Both the position numbers and the translations under genes were made by a program. From Flammeovirga yaeyamensis (GTDB lineage: Bacteria; Bacteroidota; Bacteroidia; Cytophagales; Flammeovirgaceae), in contig NZ_CP076132.1 of the NCBI RefSeq assembly GCF_018736045.1, forward strand, positions 3,271,501 through 3,335,500: a stretch of 64,000 nt of DNA. The letters run 5' to 3'. Within the stretch, counting starts at the first letter, position 1. Each line of letters starts with the position of its first letter. A model generated the notes under the pieces. The model was not told the DNA's origin. It did no database searches and worked only from the letters and a program-made list of their open reading frames with translations. Of this stretch, positions 25,744-34,923 are shown piece after piece.

Positions 25744-26235
25744 TTAACACACTCCCTCATTCACCTTCTCAATCAACTCCTCTCTCATCTCTTTTTCAGA
25801 CTTCCCATACAGGTTAATATCCGGATCATAAGACATTAATACTTTGTATTTATAAAGATCTTCAAAAGTACCCAACCAATCAATTTGTGTGTTTCTAAAA
25901 AGTGAATTGACTAACCGAAAGATTTCTTCGTTGGGAGGTTTTTTTTCGTAATTTTCTTGGAGCTGCTTTCTAATTTCGTTTATCTCTTCTTTATAATCTT
26001 CAGGTGAAGAATAATCCATGTACATGAAACTACCATTACAAAGGTTGTAGAATAATTCATGCTTGTCTTTGAACCACATCATTCCAGAAACACAACCACA
26101 AATTGGAGAATTGTCATAAAAGTGCATACCTAATTCTCTTTCACCTTTAATGTATTCAGTACATTCAGCATCCATGTCTTGAGTTACTTCTAGGAAGTTG
26201 TCTTCTGTGATTTCTACGAAGGTTAATTTTTCCAT
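25744..26235 (-). CDS. Hypothetical acidic protein
   Basis: The family is not recognised. The 163-residue protein is acidic and rich in aromatic residues, with a Cys pair in SPICGCVSG (43-51), a hydrophobic strand in CNGSFMYMDY, and a helical C-terminal half. There is no signal peptide or membrane segment, so it is probably cytoplasmic. The GC content is higher than in the neighbouring restriction genes, and it stands alone between the restriction island and a long repeat-rich intergenic region. The length and codon usage look like a real gene. Confidence 0.65.
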   Translation of the reverse strand: MEKLTFVEITEDNFLEVTQDMDAECTEYIKGERELGMHFYDNSPICGCVSGMMWFKDKHELFYNLCNGSFMYMDYSSPEDYKEEINEIRKQLQENYEKKPPNEEIFRLVNSLFRNTQIDWLGTFEDLYKYKVLMSYDPDINLYGKSEKEMREELIEKVNEGVC

Positions 26236-26823
26236 TTTGTTGTTTAGTTTAAATTATCAAGTGAATTAAAGTGGCTCGTGGACGTTGCAATGCAACGTCA
26301 GTACAAAGGGTTCATTTCTTAAATAGTTTCTATTTATAAGAATGAATACCTTTTTATTTACCTAGCCATAAATCTATTTTAATAATGATCCATTATATAT
26401 GATATGAATGGATCTTTTCTTATCTGATGGTAAAGATGTAGTACACCTGTGCAACGTAACTGCACTTTAAATAATTCTATTTTTTTATTGTATCGTAAAT
26501 GAAAGGGCGATGAACGTACCAGTGATACGTTGAAGAAAAAAACTACTAATCATTTGTATTTATTCACAATAGCTATTAAACTTGCATCGCATTGTTAATC
26601 AACAGTGTACCTAACTTGCAAAAGTTAGGGTATAGTTTAATTTTTTTATCACTGCTAAGCTATTCTCTCTTACTGCAACGATGATTCACTCTTCACTATT
26701 AACGATTTATATCTCCCAGATGAAGAATGTATTTAGAAAAGAAAGAATTTGATCTATTGAGGTTGGGTTTCAGGCATTGAATTGAATTTTTCAAAGACAT
26801 TAGATAGGAATTTGCCCTATCCG
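26236..26823. other. Intergenic region with short hairpin repeats
   Basis: No convincing gene. It holds members of the dispersed hairpin set: GACGTTGCAATGCAACGTC at 26282-26300, degenerate relatives near 26448 (TGCAACGTAACTGCA) and 26511 (AACGTACCAGTGATACGTT), and a TAACTT GCAA AAGTTA hairpin near 26611. The section 26760-26823 looks like decayed lead-in to the 21-bp array that follows. Confidence 0.6.
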
Positions 26824-27070
26824 AGTCAGTTTTTGTGCAATTCCGTTGCCTTTTTGTCCAATTCGAGTCGGTTTTTGGGGTATTCAGGTCGGTTTTCGTC
26901 CAATTCCATTGCCTTTTTGTACAATTCGGGTCGGAATTCATGGTATTCGAGTCGGTCGACGTCCAATAACGCCTTGGATTCATCCAATTCGTCTCGGTTT
27001 TTGAGGTATTCGGGTCGGTTTTCGTCCAATTCCGTTGCCTTTTTGTACAATTTGGATCGGAATTCATACT
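26824..27070. repeat. Tandem array of about twelve 21-bp units
   Basis: The plus strand reads as consecutive 21-bp units of two alternating styles, TCGGGTCGGTTTTCGTCCAAT-like (one base per position varying) and TCCGTTGCCTTTTTGTACAA-like. A higher-order period of six units (126 bp) is visible when units 4-6 are compared with 10-12. Because 21 is a multiple of three, several frames stay open. The minus frame read from a TTG at 27092 to a TGA at 26826 gives heptads such as YKKATEL, DENRPEY and LKNRDEL, which would form a charged coiled coil. Another minus frame begins with ATG at 27067. No ribosome-binding site or signal tells which, if any, is translated. Confidence 0.75.
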
Positions 27071-27147
27071 TCAAGATGACATAAAGAAACAACTCTTCTT
27101 TTCAAATCACAGTACAACAGAAACAGCTTAACTAACTATTTAATGTC

Positions 27148-27801
27148 ATGCAATTAAGCAAATTAACTGAAGCACAACTTTTAGACCGTGCACAAATTAT
27201 CTACACCAACGCCGTTACTGTAGAGTCTATCCGTAAAGAATTGGAACTTTCTGGCTATGATGCAAAAAAAATTGAGGAAGGCAAGACTTTCTTCGAGGAA
27301 GCAAGCAACATCAAAAAAGAGAATGATCAGAAAGATCTTGAGGTGAAACAATTATCGGAAGAGTACAAAATGAAAAGTGCCCAACTGAGCGATACCTACA
27401 AAGCACATCGTGATGCCTTAAAGCGTATGTTCAAAAACGAAGCAACCACCTACAAAGCTTTGGGTCTAGATATAGTTATGAAAACAAAATCCATCGATTT
27501 TATCAATGAAACAGATAAGCTCTATTCTGCTTTATTGGCTAACGAAGAAGTACTAGAAAAAATCAAGATGATTCGCCTTAATACAGACATCATCAACGAA
27601 ACTAAATCACTCATCAACGAAGTGGCTCTTCTAAGATCTCGTATCTTCCAATTGAAAGCAGAAGCTCAAAATCTTACGCAAACCAAAAAAGAAAAAATCA
27701 ATGACCTAAAAGCAAAAATGAATGAAATCATTCTTGTGGCTGAGGTGGCGTTGAAAGGTCAGGACCAGATGTTGGAGGCGTTTGGGGTGGTTGTTAGGTA
27801 G
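27148..27801 (+). CDS. Hypothetical coiled-coil protein
   Basis: The family is not recognised. The 217-residue protein is almost wholly helical and charged; long heptad-like stretches (about 35-90 and 135-195) predict coiled coil, and there is no signal peptide, Cys or catalytic motif. GC content is near the chromosomal level and codon use looks normal, so it is a genuine gene. The ATG at 27148 is the only good start. The stop codon TAG at 27799-27801 lies within the first unit of a GGTAGYA heptamer array, so the 3' end of the gene coincides with a dispersed repeat module. Confidence 0.75.
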   Translation: MQLSKLTEAQLLDRAQIIYTNAVTVESIRKELELSGYDAKKIEEGKTFFEEASNIKKENDQKDLEVKQLSEEYKMKSAQLSDTYKAHRDALKRMFKNEATTYKALGLDIVMKTKSIDFINETDKLYSALLANEEVLEKIKMIRLNTDIINETKSLINEVALLRSRIFQLKAEAQNLTQTKKEKINDLKAKMNEIILVAEVALKGQDQMLEAFGVVVR

Positions 27802-28115
27802 TAGGTAGCAGGTAGCAAGTAGTAGGTGCTGAGTTAACGCTCGTTTTTAACTTAAAATCTCTGCTACTTCTACCTTGGTTCTTAATATACTAACTATTAA
27901 TAAGGCATAATATTATGAACTGAGGTTTGGGAAACTTCGATCTGAAACCTTGGTTCTTTTTTTAGTTTGTATATAGCAGATAAAAAGTAGAGCTTATGAA
28001 AGCATCTTGTACGGAGGTTGCACTGCAACGTCCCACGTACCGGTTACACGAACCCATTAACATTTCACGTTTTTCACTTTTCATTTTTAACTTTTAATTT
28101 CCATACCTATCTATT
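27796..28115. repeat. Intergenic mosaic repeat cluster (copy near 28 kb)
   Basis: The 27802-28217 gap has no gene. It begins with a GGTAGYA heptamer array (27796-27826) leading into a GTGCTGAGTTAACGCTC module. A weak stem AGGTTT/AAACCT followed by a T run ends near 27965. Then come the hairpin GTTGCACTGCAAC (28018-28030), a GGTTACACGAACC-like segment, and a TTTTTCACTTTTCATTTT tract (28072-28100). The same modules recur at 30.3, 33.7, 34.5, 36.9 and 45.9 kb. Confidence 0.65.
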
Positions 28116-28217
28116 TAATTATCAATCAACAAAATCAAAAATAACTTCATCGTTTTATTGTAATACAATTAATTATAAATAACTTGCAGCAGCTATTAAC
28201 AAATTTCTCATAAAGCA

Positions 28218-30107
28218 ATGAAAACTACATTTTTTCTACTAATCGTCTTGTTCTCAGTGCCCTTTACGACGTTTGGACAGACGGACTCTATTCCTGTAAT
28301 ATACTCTTACGACAAAGCTAAATTACATGAAGTTTTAAAAAGCAGTGATACTACTACTATTACTGTAAACCTTATTGAAAAGGAAACAAAAACAGTAAAA
28401 GATACTGTTATCACATCAAGTGAAAGTTCTACATATTACTTTAAACTATATTCAGATAGTATAGTAACAGAAAATGTAAAAGTATCTCTTGAAAACGAAA
28501 AGATTACTTCTATAGGAATTAAAGATTCTCAAAAAAGGACCTTTTCATATTTCAAAATTGATTCAATAGAATCTTATAAAGATTTAAGGTATAAACCCTT
28601 ATTTCTAAAAGCCAACAATGGATTTTATTATGATTTCTCAAATGAGATATACTCCTACTTATTAGAAAACGAAAATAAATTATTCCAGATTAAAAATGAT
28701 AAAGTAAAATATTACTCATTTGTCAAAAGCAATACTAATACAAACTTGATTTCTGAAATTAAGATAAACTACAATGACACAATTCTTTATGCAAAGAATT
28801 TGGATAAGTCTCTTTCTGATTTATATGATAATTGGTACTCAATAGAAGTTGATAATAGTTATGACTCTTTAAGCAGAAATGATTCTACTACTGCTAATTC
28901 AGACATTAAAAAAATCAAACTTTCAGAGTTAATTAGCTCTAAAGAAATGGGGTTTAATGAAAGTAAAATAAAGAATAAAGATACTTTTTTAGAGGGTAGC
29001 AAAAAAAATGAAACGAATGAGTTTACAATTACTGGAACTAAAGGATATAGAAAAGAAAAAATTAAATCTGTTGTCTTAAAAATAAGAGACAATTTAATTA
29101 CAAAAGGTCATATCCAGCTTGATAAGCAATTAATCAAAATGGGTCGAATTGATTATAAAGATCAAATCGGAGAAAAAATATATCTAAAACCTAATAAAAC
29201 CTCAGATGGTATTAATAGAGTCGAAAATAGTTATTTCCATATTAATGAAGTTTTTAATATTGAAAACCTAGAAACTAATATTGAATTTAAGGATGTAAAG
29301 CTTAATCAAGAAAATCCAAGTTTTGAGATTAAAAAAGTCAATTCAATAGATAATTATATTACCGGTACGGCTTTTACAGATGTTTTACGATTATTTGGTG
29401 AGGAGGAAAATACCTATTTATCAACTGAATTTAATTCACGAATTTCATTAAATAAAAAGCATTGGAAAGCCACAAATAATCGATTTTTATTCTTCTCATT
29501 TGTTGATCTGAAATTCCGTTGGTCTCAATTTGATGATGATAGTAAATATCAAATTATCGATAGATCATCAACTAAAAATCAAATAACAAATGAAAATAGT
29601 GATCAATTTTCTACTCAAGTAGGTGGCGACTCTCTTCAGAATCAATTTAGCCAAATAAGGTTTAATCAACTTTCATACCTTGAAGTATCTGCAGCAATCA
29701 ACTTAATGAAAATAAAATTAGGTTCAACAAACTTTTCAATTAATGGTGGTATTGATCAAAAAATGTCTGATGTCTATTTTTCACAAGATTCTGTATTAAA
29801 AAAAGTCAGAGCATATTCTTATTTTGTAGAACCTTGCCTGGAAATTTATCAGGATGAACATTTTGTATTTAGTGGTAGATATCAATTTTATTGGCAATCT
29901 CTTTTAGGTGAAACAGAAAAAAACCATTATCAATTCTATGGTAACACATATTTTGACCTGAAATATCATCCAAATCCCGATAAAAACTCTAATAGTATAT
30001 ACGCAAGAATGATGGTTATGCACGATTGGGGAAATAATAAAGCCTTTACCCAAATGCAAATAGGATATACATTTAGTATTGCTTCCTGGATTACCAAGTT
30101 AGACTAA
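28218..30107 (+). CDS. Secreted or outer-membrane protein of unknown function
   Basis: The 629-residue product begins with a clear signal peptidase I signal (core FFLLIVLFSVPF, cleavage after FGQ near residue 21). The mature part is rich in Asn, Ser, Lys and Asp. The last ~200 residues alternate polar and hydrophobic positions, with aromatic-capped strands (FLFFSFVDLKF, YSYFVEPCLEIY) and end in a short beta strand, which suggests an outer-membrane barrel or a beta-rich surface domain. The gene stands alone, with a strong terminator 35 bp after the stop. AT-richness is above that of flanking housekeeping genes. No family is recognised. Confidence 0.75.
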   Translation: MKTTFFLLIVLFSVPFTTFGQTDSIPVIYSYDKAKLHEVLKSSDTTTITVNLIEKETKTVKDTVITSSESSTYYFKLYSDSIVTENVKVSLENEKITSIGIKDSQKRTFSYFKIDSIESYKDLRYKPLFLKANNGFYYDFSNEIYSYLLENENKLFQIKNDKVKYYSFVKSNTNTNLISEIKINYNDTILYAKNLDKSLSDLYDNWYSIEVDNSYDSLSRNDSTTANSDIKKIKLSELISSKEMGFNESKIKNKDTFLEGSKKNETNEFTITGTKGYRKEKIKSVVLKIRDNLITKGHIQLDKQLIKMGRIDYKDQIGEKIYLKPNKTSDGINRVENSYFHINEVFNIENLETNIEFKDVKLNQENPSFEIKKVNSIDNYITGTAFTDVLRLFGEEENTYLSTEFNSRISLNKKHWKATNNRFLFFSFVDLKFRWSQFDDDSKYQIIDRSSTKNQITNENSDQFSTQVGGDSLQNQFSQIRFNQLSYLEVSAAINLMKIKLGSTNFSINGGIDQKMSDVYFSQDSVLKKVRAYSYFVEPCLEIYQDEHFVFSGRYQFYWQSLLGETEKNHYQFYGNTYFDLKYHPNPDKNSNSIYARMMVMHDWGNNKAFTQMQIGYTFSIASWITKLD

Positions 30108-30142
30108 AAAGAAAATAAATTTATCACATATAGTTAATAGCT

Positions 30143-30183
30143 AAAATAGGCGATGAGAATTAATTGTTCTCATCGCCTATTTT
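30143..30183 (+). terminator. Hairpin terminator
   Basis: Perfect 17-bp arms (AAAATAGGCGATGAGAA and its complement) enclose a 7-base loop, followed by further T residues. It lies 35 bp after the stop of the 629-residue gene. Confidence 0.9.
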
Positions 30184-30556
30184 TTACTTAAGTTAATTCT
30201 AAAATCTCTAAGAGCTCCGGTGTCCAACGAGATGGCTTTGGTAAATTCTTGCACGGACTGATTACACAGATCTGATACTGACAGTTAATTGTTAATCTCA
30301 ACTATTCATCCGGTTCGTGGGACGTTGCAGTGCAACGTCCGTACATGGAGAACATGGAGCACATGAAGAACATGGAATGGGATATGCTCAAATAAATTAG
30401 GTGTTTTTTATACTCTCCTCGGATACAAATAACCACTCCTATTAGTTATTCCCTATTACTTATTAATTCAACTCATATTCTCCTCACACCCAAACATGGG
30501 ACAATGCAATACAACTTCCATAAAAATTCCATCCCTTCCCTCTTACTTCTTACCTC
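30184..30556. other. Intergenic region with hairpin repeats
   Basis: No gene seen. GGGACGTTGCAGTGCAACGTCC at 30317-30338 is a near-perfect hairpin of the dispersed set, followed by a small purine-rich run (GGAGAACATGGAGCACATG). A decayed relative (GGGACAATGCAATACAACTTCC) lies near 30498. A TTACTTCTTACCTCTTAC tract next to the downstream gene end is shared with the module near 34.75 kb. Confidence 0.6.
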
Positions 30557-33556
30557 TTACTTTTTTACAACCCTTACAACTTTCCCTAATCTCGTTTTCA
30601 AAAAATACACCCCATTTTCTAACATACCAGCTTCAAGCGTGATTTTATTTTCCGAAGATGAGATTTCAACAACAGATTCCGTCACCTCCCTGCCCATCAT
30701 ATCAAATAGTTGGAAGGGGTCAAGATCGTTGCTTTCTATGGTGAATTGATGTTGGAATGGATTAGGATAAGCGTATAAGTAAATATCGTTATCGTTGGAT
30801 TGAAGACGGATGGATGGGAAGATTTCCTCGGTGCCATCAAAGTTAATTTGTTTTAGTTGATAGAAGACTGTACCGGTTATGGGTTCATCATCAAAGAATT
30901 TGTAGTGCAGGAGGGTTTGGCTGTTTCCGGCTCCTTTCACTTCGCCTATCTCCTGCCAATTTCTTCTGTCTGTACTTTTGCTGAGTACAAAGCGGTCGTT
31001 ATTGATTTCAGTGGCTGTCGACCAACTTAGTTTAACGGTATTGCTTTCTTTTGATGCTCCGAAATCGATTAACTCTACTGGTAAATCGTTGGATGGATCT
31101 GCGGTAACGAAAGTGATGTAATTTTCTCCATCCTCTAGGTTGGAAAGGGTTAAACTTGAGGTCACACGTTGTGCCGCTTCGTCTCCCGACAGCTCTGCAT
31201 TTCCGTAATTTACCCATTCCCCACTCACGTATCGTCCTACTCCCAAAGTGGTATAATCTCCGATATCGGAACAGTCGTCCCATGTAATATCCACATTTAC
31301 GGCATGACCTTGAGTGTTTGTAAGCTTCCAATATTCGCAAGTCGACACATTTTCGATGCCCAATTCTTTATCTTCTAATCCTGATGAACCTGCGTAAAAT
31401 TCTGCTGTAAATCTGGAGTTACTTGTTGGTGGAGCACTAATACCAATGGGATGAAGCGCCGTAGCATCACCTAATGGAAAGGTAAACGCATCCAACCCTA
31501 CTTTTGTAAAAGGACCTACCACATGAGAAGTCGTTGAAACATTGGCGACCACTCCTCCATTGCTCAGCTCAAGCGTATTGAAAATATCGGTGTTGACCAA
31601 CCCTTTAGTGAAATCTATTTGATACCTCACTATGGTCGGCACACTAACAGTAAGCTCTCCATCGGTGTTGACAATCAGACTAGATATACGAGCAGAAGAA
31701 CTTCCACTTAAATCGATTATACTTTGGTTGGAAGTCCCGTTAAATTCCACGACTCCACTTACCCCTCTCGCCAATTCAACCACCGAGGTAGTGTTTAAAT
31801 ACACATCCCCTTTATATTCCGTTTTCGATACCGAAGTCTCCTCAATTGTCCCCGTAGAAGTGGTCTGATACGTCACGTCTTTATGATAAATATTGCCATT
31901 ATTATTGGCCGTCCTCAACGTACCTGTACCCGTATTTCTTATCGTCGTATTTTCGTAAAACTGATTATTACCTGTCGAGTTCAGATTATTACTCCCCGAC
32001 TGTGTTATGCTTGTTTCCCCATAAAAGTGACTATCTGATACTAAAATTTCGGGTGCCTCTAAAGTGATATTTCCATTAAAAGTAGAGGCCGCCACAGTCA
32101 ACAAAGCATTTGATATTGACAATTGCTGTGTAGTAGTCCCATTCTGCGTGAGGTTATTGATGCTGAGATCTGTTTGATAGTTGCTCGGATCGTTATCTTT
32201 AATCTGAATCACCTTAGTATCCGCCAAAGTGGAAGTTCCCCCTTGTGCGCCAAAACGGATATAATCGCTATTTGTCGATGTATTTTCCAATATCACATTA
32301 CCGTTAAAAGCAACCGTCGTCCCCGAGTTTTTACTCACTTCTATCCATGAGCTATTCGCTGTTGCATTATTGATCAAATGAACATCACCATTAAAGATAA
32401 ACTGACCTGATTCTGCAACAACCACCTCCGATTTAGTATTCACTGCATTGTTGGTAATACTTACCGCTTGATGAAAAGTAGCATCACCACTCTTCCCCAA
32501 AACAATTAGATTCTGATTCGCCGTAGACGTATTCTGTATATCCGAAGTACCGAAGACAAAGGCCTCTCCTTTATCGGGAAACCTCACTTCTTTTTTTGTC
32601 CCTGTCAACCCATCGTTTTCTATCAGTAAGTTGCCATTAACTGTGATTTTAGATTTTGCATTTCCACTCAAATAGATCAACGACTGATCTGAAGTAGCCG
32701 AATTACGTACCGTCAAATTTTGATCGATAGTGATTTGTCCGTTTACCGGAAATTTGATCAACTCATCATCAGCCGAACTTTGTGTTTCGAGTAGCACATT
32801 TCCCTCAATAGTAAACTTCGCATCGATATTATTTACCGACAACAAACTACTTGATACCGCCCCGCTCGTAGTACTGAGATAGGTGAGATCACCTTTAATT
32901 GTTGTTGTCCCTACCTTCACCAACATCACCGTACCAGTATCGTTATTTTCTATCCTCACATCGCCCTCAAATAAATTGGTTTGATTACTTGCGATTTCCC
33001 AATAACCAGAAGAATTATGAATAAAAGTCGCCGCTTTCTTAAATGTACTCGACCCATTCGAATGCGGATTAACAGGCACCCCAGTAAGCGTAAAACTCAC
33101 CGTCTCCCCAAACGTAGCACCCGAATAATATATTTTACCACTGCTGGCCACCACATCAACATTTATCATTGTATTTCTAAATAATAAATCTCTGTCAGCA
33201 TCATTTACTACCAAAGAACCATTATCCAATGTCCCCCCTAAAATCTGAATATCCCCAGCTCCAGATACCGTTAAAGTAAATCCATTAAAATCAATCGTCC
33301 CCGTATAATTGGCATCAATCGATACACTTGCCACCTCATAATTGGCATCAAGAAGTACATCTGCTAACCCTTTATTATCAAAAAAGATATCATCTAAAGC
33401 ACTCGGTACAGAGAATCCCCCCAATCCTCCAGAAACGTCCGACCAATTGTTCACATCATTCCACGTAGATGTCCCCGAACCAATCCAATATCGGTTATCA
33501 GCATTAGTAGTAGTGATGAGAAGTAAACTAAAAAGAATTGTAATTAATTTATCCAT
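30557..33556 (-). CDS. Large secreted protein with beta-strand repeats and a T9SS type A C-terminal domain
   Basis: The 999-residue product has an N-terminal signal peptide (ending near TTTNA), then RYWIGSGTSTWNDVNNW, a start typical of Bacteroidota adhesin-like proteins. Residues ~80-640 are short, regular Thr/Asn/Gly-rich strands with the look of a parallel beta-helix. Residues ~830-915 form an Fn3-like domain (LPVELIDFGASKE...LSWSTATEIN). The final ~75 residues, with YAYPNPF, DMMGREV and NGVYFLKT, are a type IX secretion signal domain. The protein is therefore exported and anchored on or released from the cell surface; adhesion is the usual inferred role. Confidence 0.88.
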   Translation of the reverse strand: MDKLITILFSLLLITTTNADNRYWIGSGTSTWNDVNNWSDVSGGLGGFSVPSALDDIFFDNKGLADVLLDANYEVASVSIDANYTGTIDFNGFTLTVSGAGDIQILGGTLDNGSLVVNDADRDLLFRNTMINVDVVASSGKIYYSGATFGETVSFTLTGVPVNPHSNGSSTFKKAATFIHNSSGYWEIASNQTNLFEGDVRIENNDTGTVMLVKVGTTTIKGDLTYLSTTSGAVSSSLLSVNNIDAKFTIEGNVLLETQSSADDELIKFPVNGQITIDQNLTVRNSATSDQSLIYLSGNAKSKITVNGNLLIENDGLTGTKKEVRFPDKGEAFVFGTSDIQNTSTANQNLIVLGKSGDATFHQAVSITNNAVNTKSEVVVAESGQFIFNGDVHLINNATANSSWIEVSKNSGTTVAFNGNVILENTSTNSDYIRFGAQGGTSTLADTKVIQIKDNDPSNYQTDLSINNLTQNGTTTQQLSISNALLTVAASTFNGNITLEAPEILVSDSHFYGETSITQSGSNNLNSTGNNQFYENTTIRNTGTGTLRTANNNGNIYHKDVTYQTTSTGTIEETSVSKTEYKGDVYLNTTSVVELARGVSGVVEFNGTSNQSIIDLSGSSSARISSLIVNTDGELTVSVPTIVRYQIDFTKGLVNTDIFNTLELSNGGVVANVSTTSHVVGPFTKVGLDAFTFPLGDATALHPIGISAPPTSNSRFTAEFYAGSSGLEDKELGIENVSTCEYWKLTNTQGHAVNVDITWDDCSDIGDYTTLGVGRYVSGEWVNYGNAELSGDEAAQRVTSSLTLSNLEDGENYITFVTADPSNDLPVELIDFGASKESNTVKLSWSTATEINNDRFVLSKSTDRRNWQEIGEVKGAGNSQTLLHYKFFDDEPITGTVFYQLKQINFDGTEEIFPSIRLQSNDNDIYLYAYPNPFQHQFTIESNDLDPFQLFDMMGREVTESVVEISSSENKITLEAGMLENGVYFLKTRLGKVVRVVKK

Positions 33557-33639
33557 GTGTGTCTGGTTGAAGTAATAATACGTTTCAATTATACCTCATT
33601 TTGGACTTTAGAAACTTTGGAATTCTAAATGAAAAGAAA

Positions 33640-33930
33640 AATTAGGTAATAGGTAGCAAGTAGTAGGTAGCAGGTGCTGAGTTTACGCTCCTCATAACGC
33701 GGGCAAAAGTTCGGAAACTTGCGCTAGATATAAATGATGAATTATCTAATACCACATTCTCCTTAACGAGTCGACTTCAGTCACTCGTACGCGGACCACT
33801 TACACGAACCATCTACAATTTCTCCTCAACATTCTACGTTTTTCATTCTTAACTTTTCATTTTTAATTGAATTAAAGCTCGCTCTTCACTCTTCACTTGT
33901 ACAAGTTGAAAACTTGTACATCTCCTACTT
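33640..33930. repeat. Intergenic mosaic repeat cluster (copy near 33.7 kb)
   Basis: Within the 33557-34004 gap. In order: a GGTAGYA-type heptamer array (33641-33675), GGTGCTGAGTTTACGCTCC, a degenerate GCAAAAGTTcggAAACTTGC hairpin, the reverse form of the CGAGTGACTGAAGTCGACTCG module (about 33768-33789), a CACTTACACGAACC segment, a TTTTTCATTCTTAACTTTTC tract, and a GTACAAGTTGAAAACTTGTAC hairpin near 33899. Most of it recurs in inverted order at 36.82-37.06 kb. Confidence 0.75.
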
Positions 33931-34004
33931 TCTTAATAACTTATAACTGAATCAATTATCTTCATCGGATATGCGTTTGTATTTGTGAACCATAAGAAAA
34001 ACGT

Positions 34005-34412
34005 ATGAAACTAATTCAACTATTTGCTTTACTGTTATTTGTAGGTTTGGGAGTTTCTTCTCAAGCACAAACAAGGTTTAAAATCTCGGAGATGGAAGCT
34101 TATCCTCGTTTAACGGAGATCGAAAAAGCTCATTTTGCTGGATTGGAAGTAGACGCAATTGTGAATAAAGATAACATCGAATTAAGTTTCATTACGGGTG
34201 GAGATGATAAAAATCCGTTTATCAATACCTATGATTTCAGAGAGAAAATTCAAGGAGAAAAGATATATACTGAAAATACTTCCGATGGTCACGTAATGGT
34301 GATGATCACCTACAAGAAAGGCTTATTCGAGAAAGATGAGCTGACCATGCGACAGTTTAGTCCGAATGGCGACTGTATCGGGTCTTTCGTATTTAAGGAA
34401 GAAAGAAATTAG
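34005..34412 (+). CDS. Small secreted/periplasmic hypothetical protein
   Basis: The 135-residue product has a typical signal peptide (core LFALLLFVGLGV, cleavage near SQAQ, residue 22). The mature ~113 residues look like a compact alpha/beta or beta domain with several Asp/Glu/Lys pairs and no Cys except one near the end. No family is recognised. It is a single gene with its own terminator 27 bp downstream and is flanked on both sides by mosaic repeat clusters. Confidence 0.7.
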   Translation: MKLIQLFALLLFVGLGVSSQAQTRFKISEMEAYPRLTEIEKAHFAGLEVDAIVNKDNIELSFITGGDDKNPFINTYDFREKIQGEKIYTENTSDGHVMVMITYKKGLFEKDELTMRQFSPNGDCIGSFVFKEERN

Positions 34413-34439
34413 ACAATTAATTCACACAACAATTACGGA

Positions 34440-34475
34440 GGTTGTTTCATATTTTATGAAATCAACCTTTTTTTT
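34440..34475 (+). terminator. Hairpin terminator
   Basis: GGTTGTTTCAT pairs with ATGAAATCAACC across a small loop, with one bulge, followed by a run of eight T residues, 27 bp after the stop codon. Confidence 0.8.
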
Positions 34476-34690
34476 ATGAATGAAAAGTTAAAAATGAAAA
34501 ATGAAAAACGTGAAATGTTAAGGGTAACGTGTAAGTAAGGCGTGAAAGAGGTTCGTGTAAGTGGTTCGAGTACGAGTGACTGAAGTCGACTCGCTGAGGA
34601 AAGTGGATATCGAAAAATCAGAGTAACTTTTCGCTTATCAGTTATTCCCTACTACTTATTAGTTACTCATATTCTATTTCCAGAGTACTG
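34476..34690. repeat. Intergenic mosaic repeat cluster (copy near 34.5 kb)
   Basis: AAAAGTTAAAAATGAAAAATG-like tract, then AACGTGAAATGTTAAGGGTAACGTG, GTTCGTGTAAGTGGTTCG, CGAGTGACTGAAGTCGACTCG (about 34569-34590), then CTTATCAGTTATTCCCTACTACTTATTAGTTACTC. The first part matches 36820-36940 in the same orientation, and the last part matches 30427-30470 and 46008-46035. Confidence 0.75.
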
Positions 34691-34787
34691 AATTCAACAT
34701 TTAATGAAGGAGTTTTTGAGAATTCAATCTCGCATTTACCTTTTACTTCTTACCTCTTACTTTTTTTAAACATATTACCTAAAAAAC

Positions 34788-34803
34788 GAGGTCGGGAGAC
34801 CTC
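34788..34803 (-). terminator. Hairpin terminator for the T9SS gene
   Basis: GAGGTC GGGA GACCTC is a perfect 6-bp stem with a 4-base loop. On the minus strand it is followed by six T residues, about 120 bp after the stop of the 556-residue gene. Confidence 0.6.
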
Positions 34804-34814
34804 TAAAGTCTATA

Positions 34815-34923
34815 GGCACAGATGTCGCTTCGCTTAACATCTGCGCCAGTATTAGTTTGGCCACGAACCATCTCTACGTTACCCCCTAACATCTCACGTT
34901 TTTCATTTTTAACTTTTAACTTT
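34815..34923. repeat. Repeat module with AGATGTCGCTTCGCTTAACA hairpin
   Basis: AGATGT and ACATCT enclose an 11-base loop (about 34821-34843), followed by GCGCCAGT. The same ~30 bases recur at about 37061-37093. It continues into GAACCATCTCTACGTTACCC and a TTTTTCATTTTTAACTTTTA tract that touches the stop codon of the downstream minus-strand gene. Confidence 0.7.

Noticed and set aside
26824-27070. CRISPR array
   Set aside because: Units are contiguous 21-bp repeats without unique spacers, and no cas genes are present.
26782-27084. Plus-strand open frame rich in Ser, Arg and Asn
   Set aside because: It is open only because the 21-bp units keep phase in several frames; no signal favours this frame.
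31032-31340. Minus-strand Arg/Tyr-rich frame of 102 codons
   Set aside because: Lies wholly inside the 999-residue T9SS gene in another frame and has shadow-type composition.
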